In this document: positions 52,001 to 63,180 of the stretch, piece by piece
Numbering within the stretch: position 1 is the first letter of the stretch
Layout: every line of letters begins with the position of its first letter
Source of the DNA: Volutella citrinella
Taxonomy: Eukaryota; Ascomycota; Sordariomycetes; Hypocreales; Nectriaceae
DNA length: 64,000 nucleotides
Assembly (NCBI GenBank): GCA_034401135.1
Contig: JAWZSP010000004.1
Coordinates: 372,001-436,000, forward strand
Direction of reading: 5' to 3'
Program-made: the position numbers and the translations under genes
The notes under the pieces: model-generated
What the model saw: only the letters and a program-made list of their open reading frames with translations
The model's database searches: none
What the model was told of the DNA's origin: nothing

Positions 52001-54144
52001 AGGACGGATGAATCAATCCAGTCAACGTTTGAAAGGGCTACCGACGGGTACACCGTAGTGTAGAAAGTCGAAATGTCAAACCGATCCAGCCCACTCGTGG
52101 CAGAAACGAGTGTAACATACTTGGAACGATCAGCAGCGTTTAGGGCATAGCTTCCTGGACCACTTGTTCCGAACTCGAAATACTGGGTGCCTGGTCCTTG
52201 GGTGAGGCTATCGACGTGCGCACCAGTTGAAGCGATGAATGAGGGCAAATAAGTGCTGCGATAAAGAGCGACTGAACCCGGGGCATTGGCTGCAGCGAGG
52301 AAGACGTTCTTCGTTGTCGTGCCGGTCTTTTGGATGACTTGGCAGTTATCCAGAACTGTGGTCGAATTGTAGAGTATGCTGTTGACAGTGAATCCTTTGG
52401 TATAAACCAAGAGAGCATTGTTGTTCGTCGCAGTGATGGTCGAGCCGAAGACGTAGAGTGAGGAGTAGGAGGAAAAAGGCTTGTCATACACCTCAATGTA
52501 TGAGTTTGCGATGAGGCCCGAGGCAAGGGAACCAGTAAAACCATATGGACCGGCAGAGACAAAGCTGCAGTCATAAAAGGCGTTGCCGGAGCCCTGAAGT
52601 GACACGATTCCGGCGCTTGAGGCGGCGTTGGAGTTGACAAAGTTGATGTTTCTCCAGGCAATGCCCTTGGCGTTGGCAGGGATGGTCAGGGGACGGTTAT
52701 TTCCACCTCCATTGCTGATTGTGACCTTGTTTGAGCTCCACGATTGGGTGTCTCTCTTGGAGTTCGATGTTGTCGTTTGGCCCACGATTGTTACTGTAGC
52801 CGTAGCCTGGACAGAAATGGTTTCCGTGTAAGTGCCTGCCAGGACTGTGACGGTAGCAACTGAATTTGCCTGTGCGTAGGAAATGGCCGAGCCGATGGCG
52901 GTGTAATCACCGGTGCCGTCGGGGGCGACAGTGACAACTGAGTCTGCATTAGATGATGTTTGTGACGAGCTCAACGAAGTAGTTGTCTGTGTGGTGGTTG
53001 AGGCAAGGGAAGTGATGTGGGATGAGGGCAGGGTTGTGTCAGAGGATGTTCCTGGTGTCCCGGCTGAGGAATCCGCGGCTCTCGATGTAGTCTCGGCTGA
53101 CGAATCCGAGGCTGTCGACGTAGAGACGTCCGACGTGGACAGGTCCGAGGTAGACAAAGTAGGGGTAGACCAAGTCGAAGCTGTCGATTCTGCCAGGGCC
53201 GAGGTGGGCGAAGCAGGGGAGGACCAAGTCGAGGCTGTCGATTCTGCCGTTGCAGAAGTCATGTATTCGAACGTCGGGTCCCAGCTCTCTGAGCTAGTGT
53301 CTTCATTGGAACCGAAGACAATAAACTTTGGCGCAATTTCGTCATAGGTTGTCGTCGTAGCCGTTTCTGTGGATGTGTCTTCGGGCTGAAGAGAGGTCCC
53401 CGTGGTAGATTCAGCTGTGGTGTCGCTCGAGGCCGAATCACTTGTGCTGCTCTCCCTGTCGACTGACTGCATGGTTGTATGCGAAGGTTCCAGTTCCGTT
53501 CCAGAGGAGGTCGAATCCTGCGCAGAAGTCGTAGTGGCAGACGACATTGTGACGGTGGCCAGGGTTGTTGTCATCTCGGTAGATGCCGCATCGGTCGAAG
53601 ATGAATCAGAAGACACATCTTGGACGGGAGACGACGAGGTGGTCGAGGGCGAACCAGAGGAAACATCTTCAACGGTGGACAATGACGTGGTCGAAGTCAA
53701 GCCAGACAAGACGTCTTGGACGAGGGACGACGTGGTTGAATCTGAACCAGAGGATACATCTTCAACGGTGGATAATGAAGTGGCCGAAGGTGAACCAGAG
53801 GCAACGCCTTGAACGAGGGACGACGTGATTGAAGCCGAACCAGAGGAGACGTCCTGAACGACGGACGACGTGGTTGAAGCCGAACCAGTGGAGACATCTT
53901 GAACGACGGTACTCGAAAGTGAAACAGGTGAAACGTCTTGAACGAGGGACGATAAGGTAGAAGTGGGAGATTCAACAGAGGTAATGAAAGTGGAAGTATC
54001 GGGAAGCGAAGAAGTAAAAGGCCGCTTGGCTTGGCAACGACCGACTTGTGGGTGAGAAGAAGGAGAGACTGCCGAACCTTTCTGGGCATTGATGGTGCTG
54101 CAGCCGTAAAGGCCAAGCAGCACCCATGACCATGATTTCACCAT
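46029..54144 (-). CDS. Giant secreted protein with five tandem pectin-methylesterase-like domains
   Basis: Exons 54144-49786, 49726-48063 and 48012-46029 splice to about 2668 residues. A signal peptide ends near TINAQ. Next comes a Ser/Thr-rich arm with tandem 15-16-residue repeats (to about residue 400). Five right-handed beta-helix, CE8-like domains follow at about 403-714, 847-1150, 1195-1498, 1533-1858 and 1890-2197. Each starts with an xVxxGTYxEQ-like strand and closes with a [DS]W[IL][DN] motif. Domains 3 and 4 keep QDTLL, DFIWGYSKAYF and YLGRP[WY]; domain 5 has QDALL and DMIWG. The last 470 residues are Thr-rich, without a GPI-type tail. Intron 1 falls in domain 3, intron 2 in domain 5, and joining restores both, so this is one gene. 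It should de-esterify pectin in the plant wall; single-domain pectinesterases are about 320-350 residues. Confidence 0.88.
53590..53970 (-). repeat. Coding tandem repeat of 45/48 bp
   Basis: Seven to eight imperfect copies of a 45- or 48-bp unit within exon 1 of the giant pectinesterase-like gene. Each codes a 15-16 residue Ser/Thr-rich unit of the type V[QE]DVSSGSxSTTSS. Copies differ by one codon in length, and copy number probably varies between strains. Confidence 0.85.
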
Positions 54145-56214
54145 GACGGATAGACCAAGGATCGGTTGATGACACACAAAAGTCGGAGGTTGAAGGATCA
54201 GCAAAGAAAAGACGAGAAGCGGCTGGGACTTGTCAGTAGAATCACCCCCTGCGCCGATCAACTTGGTCCACTACAAAGACGAAAAACCAACAGAGATAGC
54301 CAGGGTCCTCTCAAAGACTCCACGCGCGGCAGGACTGCAGGTTTAGTACCACGTGGTTAACAGTCTTTGCGGATTCAGCACGAGCACCGATGGGCTTTCG
54401 GGCCATACTCTCCAGTCTCGACATCCGCTTTAGAACGCCCAAGAGACACCAATACTTGGGCCTTCCTGAGATCCAGACCAGTCCAAGCCCACCTACTACG
54501 TGGTACAGTCGGCACTATCGTAAAATGAAATGACGCTGTGCCAACGAATCATGGACACGAATAAAGATCCCGGCTGAGGCCACTTCGGGATACCCCTGGT
54601 CGAGCCATGTGGCCCCAACACGCGTACAAACATCCATGGCCAATGCCGTGACGCCGTCGTATGCTTCCCCCCTTTTGGCAGTCTCATGCTTGTACTTGTT
54701 GATTGGCTAGCCCCGGAGAGTCCCGGTAGGCTGTTAGCTGCCAGCATTCAGTGATGTGGGCGGCGTTGCCGGCGCCGTCTTCTATCAGTTTCAGCCCCTC
54801 CCGCCCGCAGCCGGGCGCTTCTGGCAAGAACTGCTAGTCCGAGTCGAGGCTTGGACTAGATCGGAAAATATTTATCCACCAATGCTAGTACGTGTCCGTT
54901 GCGTGTTGGGCCAGACAAGCTTTTCTCTAGCAGGGGCGCCATTCCCATCCCGGATCGGCGCTCCGCATAATGGCCGAACTTGGCCACCACCTCGTGATTT
55001 GGATGGCCACAACCTGCCGAAACCACGCAATTTGGTCATCCAGACCAATTTAGGGCCTCGGGGCAGCTTTCTCGAATACTTGTGGTGCGTAATCGCCTCC
55101 CGGAAGCTACAAACTTGAGATCTACGACGAACTTCAACGGCTGAGTCGGCATGGGAATCCAGGTTCAACTCAAGCAGGGATTTTCCAGTGCGCGATTATC
55201 GAATCACCAAACAGGATGGAATAATTGAAAAGGATTGGAACTTCATACGGCAGTAAACTCACCATTCAGCTTCCGCCTCGGAGATGTCCTTACCTTCTGC
55301 GGCTGCCTGAGTCGAGTCAGAGGGCAAAAAGAAGCTCGAGACGCAGGTTTGGACGATACTGATCCACACTTCAGCTGAGCCAAGGGCCATGCCGCTTATC
55401 AGCTATCAAAGAGCAGACTATGCCGGGAGACCCGATTCCATAGAAGCTTCGGAGCCGAGTTATCTTCAAGGTTAGTGTCAGGAGTCAGGGCCAGCTGCTA
55501 GTCGCATTTCCGCCCGGCGCCAGCAGAGGTAAGCGACCCTAGGCTTAGTCCGTAAAAGTCAGGGCGCACTATTTGATGTGCTAACAGCAAGTCCCGTTCA
55601 GAGTCATGCATGAGCCGGCCGGAATATATGCGATAGGCGTCACCCAGAAACATTCTGTGCACGTGGAGGCGGGAGACTTTCTACCTGTCCGTCTAGTCCA
55701 AGAATGCTAGGACACGAAAATTCAAACATCAGCTCGTTTTCCGATCAGCTTAATATCATGAACCGGCTGACATCGGGGACTGCCCACCACTGTTTATAAT
55801 TATCCATGAATGTCAATCCGAGCTGTTTTAGTCCTGCTTAAGCATCCCCCCACCGGCGCCATGCAACAACTAGCCAAGTAGCTCTCTTTAAAGAAAAAAA
55901 AGCAAACGCTCCAATAGATTGCAGTTTGCCTCCCGGTTTTTATCCGGGTTCGGTCTCGTTCTCGTTTACGCCCAAATTTCCAGTGGGTGGTCAAGATAAC
56001 TATGCCTGCGACCTCGATGGCAAGAAAGGGATCAGCAGGATCTGGTTCCTATATTATAAGGATGAACATTCTCCGACAACTCGGCAGCTCAGTAAGTTGT
56101 CTGCACATCAAATATTGGAAGCCCAAGATTGCAGAGCTGGTCGAACATTCATGGCAACCTGGGGGTGCATCCTTGACAATCTCTTAAGGCTCATCTCACA
56201 CTTTGAGACATTTC
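54145..56214. other. Long intergenic region upstream of the pectinesterase-like gene
   Basis: About 2.07 kb. It should hold the promoter of the minus-strand giant gene and the 3' end of the F-box gene. Open frames of 60-120 codons on both strands are motif-free. No transposon or RNA gene was recognised. Confidence 0.5.
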
Positions 56215-57738
56215 CTACTTGTCCTTGGCCTGCTCTTGCACCATGGAAACGAAACGTTCCATAGCCCTGCGGTCCTGCTCCAAGAGGCCCTCTTCAATAT
56301 TCCAACTCGACAAGTGTGTTTCCGAATCATACATTTCGGCCCAGGCTTGCCACTCCCTCCATCCCTCGGTCTCCTGAAACAGCACGTTATCGAGCCTCGG
56401 GGGCCCTCGTAGTCCAGTTCCGAACCGGTATCGGTCATGGGGACCACCACCACGCGACGGCGGCGGCGGACACTTGTAATATCGAAACGCGTTGCTCGTA
56501 AACGCCTGGCTGAGAGTATCGTATGGCAGCTCCTTCTCCGCCTCGGACAACCACTGGCGTTCGGCAAACACACTGTCAGATGGCGGCTTGTCCCACTCAC
56601 CGGCTCCCATCTGAAAGGCGCGTAGACTCTTCATGGATTCCGCCCAGCGGTCAAAGATGTGGTGCCACCGAAGTGACTTGCCCAATTGGTCTTGTTCGTC
56701 TCCCTCCTCGACTTGGTACAAGACAGCGCAGGAGTCTAGATAAAGCTCCTCAAGAGACAGCTCGGCTATCCACTCGACGGCATCTGTGTGACGAAAGACA
56801 TACTGGCCTAGGCCCAGGATGCGGAGATTCGGCATTCCACCGTGGCCAGCTCCTAGGGCCTTGAACTCCATCTGAGGCCGCCAGCCCCAGTGCTCGTGAC
56901 AGAACAGGGCGAGCTCACGTAAATTGGCAGCGACTGCGGGCACCAGCCAGGTTGTAGGAAGTTTTTCTAAAATCTGGAGCTTGTGTTGCGACGGGTAATA
57001 ATCCCGGTCCATGTTCTCGGTCTCCGTGGCAAAGAGCAACTGGACACATGTAAGAGTCGCCGCATCCATGACCTGCTTGAACGCCGCCGAGTCTGTGAGC
57101 CGGTTGTCGTTAATCTCCGATAGGTTGGAGACTGTCAGCGTGTGGAGGTTGATAGGGTCCGCAGCTTCGCTCTCTTCCCTCTCTTCATCTTCAAATGGAT
57201 GCTCAATCTCAAACTCAAAGGCGCCTTCATCAAGCGCTAGCTGTCGAGACCGAGACCAGCTGCCTGCAAGACAATGAAACACGGTGTCAAGCACTCTATA
57301 GCGCACATCCTGCGTCTCATCTGCTGGGAACTCGCAGTACTCGTCGTCGTCATCGTCGCCATCGGGATGGCAGCAGTCGCGACTGAAGCGAAGATGCAGC
57401 GTTTCGAGGCCACCAAGGAACCGAAGCCACTGCAGAGCATGGAAGAATGCCGATGGAGTAGGATACTCATTGCCAACGTGGTACTGAAAGTCGGGCCCGA
57501 CCCAGGTATCGCAGGTGAGCTCGCGCACAAATTCCCTCAGAGGGCTTTGGCAGACGCGGATGAAATGCTCTGGGGAACTTCCATGGGCTTGAAGAGTCAG
57601 GCTCCGGAAGAGCCAGGGCGTTGCCTGGCAGGCCAAGCTTCGGTTCAGGAGGCGCACATTGGCAAGAGCGCGCTTATGGAGTAGGGAAAGAATTTGAGCC
57701 GTGGTTTCAGGAGCGAGAGTTTCGAAAGAAGCACTCAT
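56215..57738 (-). CDS. F-box protein
   Basis: One exon of 507 residues from the ATG at 57738. The N-terminal F-box-like segment is LAPETTAQILSLLHKRALANVRLLNRSL, the pattern of helices that bind Skp1. A leucine-rich body follows (LETLHLRF, LHTLTVSNLSEI, LRELALFC, LEELYLDS), consistent with irregular LRRs that would pick ubiquitylation targets for an SCF ligase. An acidic DDDDDE run lies near residue 135. The frame extends upstream of 57738, but that start gives the F-box at its usual place near the N terminus. The target is unknown. Confidence 0.8.
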   Translation of the reverse strand: MSASFETLAPETTAQILSLLHKRALANVRLLNRSLACQATPWLFRSLTLQAHGSSPEHFIRVCQSPLREFVRELTCDTWVGPDFQYHVGNEYPTPSAFFHALQWLRFLGGLETLHLRFSRDCCHPDGDDDDDEYCEFPADETQDVRYRVLDTVFHCLAGSWSRSRQLALDEGAFEFEIEHPFEDEEREESEAADPINLHTLTVSNLSEINDNRLTDSAAFKQVMDAATLTCVQLLFATETENMDRDYYPSQHKLQILEKLPTTWLVPAVAANLRELALFCHEHWGWRPQMEFKALGAGHGGMPNLRILGLGQYVFRHTDAVEWIAELSLEELYLDSCAVLYQVEEGDEQDQLGKSLRWHHIFDRWAESMKSLRAFQMGAGEWDKPPSDSVFAERQWLSEAEKELPYDTLSQAFTSNAFRYYKCPPPPSRGGGPHDRYRFGTGLRGPPRLDNVLFQETEGWREWQAWAEMYDSETHLSSWNIEEGLLEQDRRAMERFVSMVQEQAKDK

Positions 57739-58541
57739 GATTGCTGTGGTTGAGCCTTTGCTGTCGCTGTGTTGTCTGGTGTGAGGTGCAGGTTTGAAAA
57801 TACTCTGGCGCTTGAGACGTCCTCCGTAGTTTACACTGCCATAGAGCCTGTAGCATAGAGGCAATGCATCCGATTGGGGGCTGTGAATTGGGCTGCGGTC
57901 AAAACAAGGTGGGACGACGAGAATGCCTCGCAGTTTCAGCCAAGAAATTTCTACAGCCTTGTTCGCTACCAGATGCGGCTCTTTAACTCGGCTAGGCAAG
58001 GGGCACTGTGGGTATCGTGGTTATTGCGCCCCAACTCCTTCTTGTTGGTCAGCTTCTAGGTTGTCAATAGGCTATAGGCAATGGGCGCTGCGCCTCATAT
58101 CAACACCCCGCAAGGAGCAGCCCCAGTCAAGTAGCCTAATGGAAGGAGCCGCAGTCGAGAAATCTCCAGCTGCTAGAATTCTCGATTCCAGCTACGTTCT
58201 GTGCGGCTGGCATGACTTCCGAAAGGCAGGATGAGGCGCGGGACATGAGAAGGGACTCAAGGGAGTGTCAAGTTGTCAACCAACGACTGTGGTCCGCACT
58301 CTGCCACGCTGTGTTGGATTGGTGCATGCATCGATCCATGACTTAGGCTATTGCACTTCGAGCTGATTTGATGTAATGCCCTGTCTTTGAAGACGAGATA
58401 TTTAGCAGCCATTCCCTACCGTTGAATGTTAAGACAATGACTGAAGCATCCAGATCAGTCATTTCATCCTATAACCATTTACACTCCTGTTCATCAACCG
58501 TCTTTCCATCAATCATTGGGCTCATTCGACAACCGTTGAGC
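57739..58541. promoter_or_regulatory. Divergent intergenic region, F-box and secreted-protein genes
   Basis: About 800 bp between opposite start codons; it should hold both promoters. An in-frame ATG at about 58437 precedes the chosen start of the secreted protein but would hide its signal peptide. Confidence 0.45.
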
Positions 58542-61129
58542 ATGAAAACCCCCAAGGCTCTGTCGCTGCTCGGCAGTCTATTCCTCCTCGGTCAGGCATT
58601 CTCACTTGTTGCCGACCGATCCATATCCCCGCCAGTTGAGATTCGGCCAGCAGACCTTCTCCATGCCTCGAACGGACCTATTCGCCGGGATGTGGACACG
58701 AACAGCAAACAGTTCAAGCAAGAATTCGAATACTGGAAATATGGCAAGGCAGGGTTGACGAATGCTGGCTTATGCACTCTGTTCGGAAAACACCAGAATC
58801 CAAAGGACAAGTTCGACTCATGCACCCCCCACTGCGAACACAAAGGCGCAAAGGGGGGCATGTGCACGTCTTCTATTACATTTGAGGAGTACAAGGAGAG
58901 AGCCCCTTCAGAGATTAAAAAGGATCCCTGGGGCGCAGAGTACATCATAGGCTTGTGCAACTGCAACATGGAGGCTGTCGAGGCACTGGGCAACTTCTTC
59001 TTCGACATTGTGGCCGAAACATTATCCAAACTGGGTAACATCTGGTGCGCCATGACACTGCAAATCTTCCAGTGGGTGGCCGATGTGGCAGGCACCTTCA
59101 CCCCGACGGGCCGAGTGCTCAAGACGGTGACTGAGGCCGTGTCCCTCGCAAAGACGGTGGCTGAGAATGGCGGGGACCGTGGCGAGTTCAAGAGTACGAT
59201 TGGCAAGATTTGCAAGCTAGACAACTGGCCCGACATGGGGATTGACAGGCTCTGGGACCCCATGACCTATGCCCCAGACGATATTGCTGTCGGCCTCGGC
59301 TGTGTCAAGGGGAAGAAGTGCAAGAAGATCCAGAAGCCTAGTGACAAGCCCGAGATCAAGGAGGGGGGTGAGTTGCCTCGAGACTTTCCCACGGTCAAGG
59401 ACAAGGAGAAGAAGGAAAAGGCAGCCAAGGACAAGAAGGAGAAGGAGGCCAAGGAAAAGGAAGCCGAGGACAAAAAGGAGAAGGAAGCCAAGGACAAGAA
59501 GGAAAAGGAAGCCAAGGACAGGGCATCCCGCACCTCAAGCGCCGAGGAACCTGCCGAGACCGAATTCAAATGCCCATTCGACTATGGGGACGCAGACGGA
59601 GATGCCCTCATTGCCCGCGACATGGACGAGACCGACTCAGATGGTGGCAAAAGTCCTGTCCCCGGCCGTCCACGACGGGAGCATGCGCGAAGCTTGCTGG
59701 GCAACCGATCCCTGCTCAAACGCTCAGACAAGAAGCCATTTCAGCTCTGCGGGCCTTCGAATACTTTCAAATTCGGCGTCACACGCATCTACCATCCCAG
59801 CTCGGGCGACCTGTTCGAGCAGATAGGGGCGTCGGGCACCGCCAGCTTCAAATCTTACGGGCCCCTGAAGGTGGGAGACGCGGCAAAAGACGACTACTCG
59901 TTTGGCGAACACAGTACGCCCACGAAAAAGGGAGAATCAACTAATAAGGCTACTGCTCCCTGGGAGGGTACCGACTGGTACGAGGCGGAGCATGTCCTGG
60001 AGCACCAGACGCTGGTGAACTTCCTCAAGGGTCTCGAGAAGCAGCCGAGCCTGGCTGACAAAGAGTGGGCGAACCCAGCGTCGGTTGCCTGGAAAAAGAA
60101 GTACCCAGGAACGCCGAAGGAATGGGGCTACTGCCAGTACACCAACTTTTGGTGGAGCAAAAAGGTGATTGAGATAGAGCATGTGCTGGCATCTGGTAAG
60201 AGAGTCCAGGTCTCTGGCCTCCCGATGGACATCATCATCAGGAACATTCCAAACAACAAGTACTTCAAGGACGAAATGCCTCTGCTCTACAAGAAAGTCA
60301 ACAACAGGAAGAACAAGTATGCGCCCATGCCGACTGCACCCGGAGCAATACAATGCTGACCAAGTGATCTTGAAGAATATCAATGCCGAGCTCCATCACC
60401 GTTGGCCCCGAAGCCAAAAACTCGATCGCGGGGCACAAAAATGGCAAGGTAAGCAACAAAATTAACGCCAACACGGAGATTTGCGCCGCGAAAATGACTA
60501 TCATGGTCGCGAAATATGTAAGTGCCATTTAATCCCCCCCCTCGGTTGCAACATGCACGCGCTGACAGCCCATGCAAGATGGCCACTCCCGAAGTCAATG
60601 CGATCTGGAAGAAGCAGCTTGAGCGCGTAGGAACATGGCTGTGAGTCAAAGCACAACTTCGTTGTCGACGAGTGCTAACGTGCCCAGTGATGCTGTCGAA
60701 GACAAGCTGGCTGATCTCCCGGTACGTTGTTCAACTTAGCGATGACACATAGAGAGCTAACCCATCACAGCTTGATAAGGACTTCAACGATAAGACGTAT
60801 GAAAAGATGGGGCTGGGAAACATGTGGCGGCGCTGGATATACGACGACTCAAATCGAATCATCAAGGCCACTCATGGTAAGTAAGACTCCTCGGGATGCT
60901 CTATGCTAGGCTGACACGATCAGACTACCTCGACACCATCGAGTCGGAGCTCGAGAAGCACCACATCAAGCACACTGTGAAGAACCCGGAAGGCAAGAAC
61001 AAAGACCCCAAGGACAAGAAGTACCGAGAAAACGTCGAGAAGCGAGCCAAGAAGTTTGTGAAGGCATACGATACGTACAAGAAGACGCCGTGGAAGAATC
61101 CTCTCGATGCGAGCTGGGGGAAGTTGTAA
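58542..61129 (+). CDS. Large secreted protein with Lys/Glu-rich repeat, unknown function
   Basis: Six exons, 58542-60316, 60376-60517, 60579-60640, 60688-60721, 60771-60876 and 60924-61129, give 774 residues. The stop seen at 60357 lies inside a 59-nt intron (GTATGC donor, CTGAC branch site, AAG acceptor) whose removal restores the frame exactly. A signal peptide (residues 1-20) is followed by a PIRRD dibasic site (about 46), a Cys-rich domain, a short hydrophobic helix (about 200-215), a KKEKEAKD repeat (about 285-330) and LLKRSD (about 393), another dibasic site. The C-terminal half has EAEHVLEHQTLVNFL and helical repeats. I recall this layout from fungal secreted proteins linked to killer-toxin/chitinase loci, which is unverified. 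It may be cut by Kex2 into two chains. Confidence 0.7.
59397..59520 (+). repeat. Coding purine repeat (Lys/Glu-rich)
   Basis: An A/G-rich imperfect repeat of about 24 nt codes recurring K(D/E)KKEKEAK units inside exon 1 of the large secreted protein, probably one long charged helix. Confidence 0.75.
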
Positions 61130-61724
61130 ATATCTCACAGAAGGATTGAGAGTTGGGAGTGGTTTAGTTAGGCGCAAGGGTATTTGTTGCAAATATTGAT
61201 AGATAACGACTTGAACTAGGCATATCTAGGGCATGAATAGAGGCCATGAAGCGCATCTACTGCATCGGAGCCGTGAAGTGGCCAAAGTGCAGGGTAGGGC
61301 ATGCGCCAGATCAGATCCGCCCAACACCATTCGACCGACCCTCCAGTGACGGGCCACTAGCGTTGTAGGCGTCGGCAATGGTCCCGACCGCGGCAGCATC
61401 CCCAGGTGGCAAGTGGAATGCTCCATTTGGTTGAGAGCTGAGGATTCCGGAGAGAAGTCCGGCAGCACGCGACAGGCAGCTCGCGCCACAATGACCCGAT
61501 ATGACGGTTCCTGCAGCCATGACTACATTGTCAAGCTTGTACCGAGCGCAGGGCAGATAAAAAGGACGGAGCTTCCGATTGCGGATCATGATGCCATGAG
61601 ACAACAAACACCAAAGCAATTAAAGAGCAATTGAAGAGGATAAGAGCTCGCATCTAGGATTGACCCTCTAAGATTTTCCGTCCAGACAATATACGATTCA
61701 GTACATTATCGACAGCAGCACATC
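61130..61724. other. Intergenic, no gene recognised
   Basis: About 595 bp between tandem plus-strand genes. It should include the promoter of the FMN dehydrogenase; no distinctive site was found. Confidence 0.45.
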
Positions 61725-63180
61725 ATGAGCGACCTCTCGGCAATGGAGTCTGAGACTCTCACCATCCCCTCCCCACAAGGTCAGCCTCAACCATGCGCCC
61801 ATCTTGACCAAACAAATAATTCATCGTCTAACTCAATTGCAGTCGTCGCCCTCCCAGAAGACGTCCCCCCCCTCGACGCCATCATCTCGGCCAGCGACTT
61901 CGCCCTCGCCGCGCAAAAGGCGCTCTCGCCCAAGGCATGGGCCTTTTACTCGTCAGCAGCCACCGACCTCGTCACGCTGCGCAACAACAAGGAACTAATG
62001 CGCCGCGTCATGCTGCGGCCCCGGATCCTGCGCAATGTCGCCGACGTCCGCATCGACCGCCGCATCCTCGGCCTGCCCAGCGCCGCGCCCTTCTTCATGT
62101 GCCCTGCCGCCATGGCCACGTTGGCGCACCCGGACGGCGAGCTGGGCTGGAGCCGCGCCGCCGCCAACGAGGGCATCTTTGAGATTGTGAGCAGCAGACA
62201 ATCTCTCCTGGGAACATTACTGACTCCTTCAGATCTCCAGCAACGCCTCCTTCTCCCTCCCCAGCATCATCGGCGCCGCAAAGCCCAACCACCCCTTCTT
62301 CCTCCAGCTCTACGTAAACTCCAACCGCCCCAAGACGGTCGAGCTCCTCCGCAAGGCCCGCTCGCTCGGCATCAAGGCCGTCTTCGTCACCGTCGACGCC
62401 CCCGTCCCCGGCAAGCGCGAGGCCGACGAGCGCATCCCCCAGGCCACAGTCATCCGCTCCGAGGTCAGCGGCAGCGAGAGCACCAGCGACCACAAGGGCA
62501 GCGGCCTCGGCCGCCTCATGGGCCAGTACATTGACAAGGCGCTGTGCTGGGACGACCTCACGTGGATCCGCCAAGAAAGCTCCGTGCCAATCGTGCTCAA
62601 GGGCGTTCAGACGGTTGAGGATGTGCGCCTGGCTGTGGAGTATGGTGTTGACGGAGTCGTGCTTAGCAACCACGGCGGGCGATCGCTCGATGGGTGAGAT
62701 GCAACAACGCCTCGAGATACTCGAACCAATTGAGCTAACCCAGCCGTCAACAGTGCGCAAGCGTCGATTCTCATCCTGCTCGAGGTCCGCAAGAACTTCC
62801 CCGAGGCATTCGACAAGCTCGAAATCTTCATCGACGGCGGCTTCGAGCGCGGGTCCGACATCCTCAAGGCCATCGCCCTCGGCGCCACCGCCGTCGGCAT
62901 CGCGCGGCCCTTCCTCTACTCGCTCGTCTACGGCCAAAAGGGCGTCGAGCACCTGTCACAAAGTAAGACACACCCCGCTCAATCACCCGCAATGCAGCGC
63001 CAGTGCTAACATTTCCCAGTCCTGAAAGACGAGCTCGAGACGTCGATGCGGCTCGCGGGGATTACCAGCCTAGACGAGGCCACACCCGCGCTTGTAAATA
63101 CGCTGGATATTGACTACATGGTGGGATCGGGAGACGCTGGGTCGTCTCAGGCCCGTAGGCCGAGGGCTTCAAAGCTCTGA
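61725..63180 (+). CDS. FMN-dependent alpha-hydroxy acid dehydrogenase/oxidase
   Basis: Exons 61725-61779, 61843-62186, 62233-62693, 62754-62962 and 63020-63180 give 409 residues. The TIM-barrel enzyme shows PFFMCPAAMATLAHPDGEL, FLQLYVNSNR (FMN-site Tyr), VFVTVDAPVPGKRE, the active-site signature SNHGGRSLD with its catalytic His and Arg, and IDGGFERGSDILKAIALGA for phosphate binding. There is no cytochrome b5 domain and no clear mitochondrial presequence, so it is nearer to soluble lactate/glycolate oxidases than to yeast flavocytochrome b2. It oxidises L-2-hydroxy acids to 2-oxo acids; whether oxygen or another acceptor takes the electrons is not readable. The C terminus is a basic tail ending SKL, a PTS1-type peroxisomal signal. 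Confidence 0.93.

Noticed and set aside
46029..54144. Three separate pectinesterase genes instead of one
   Set aside because: The exon joins at 49786/49726 and 48063/48012 both rebuild domains 3 and 5 in frame with GTAAGT donors, and the second and third pieces lack their own starts and signal peptides.
54756..55118. 120-codon open frame in the spacer upstream of the pectinesterase-like gene
   Set aside because: A minus-strand frame of similar length overlaps it; no motif or leader.
58422..58541. Upstream extension of the large secreted protein
   Set aside because: It would bury the clear signal peptide that begins at 58542.
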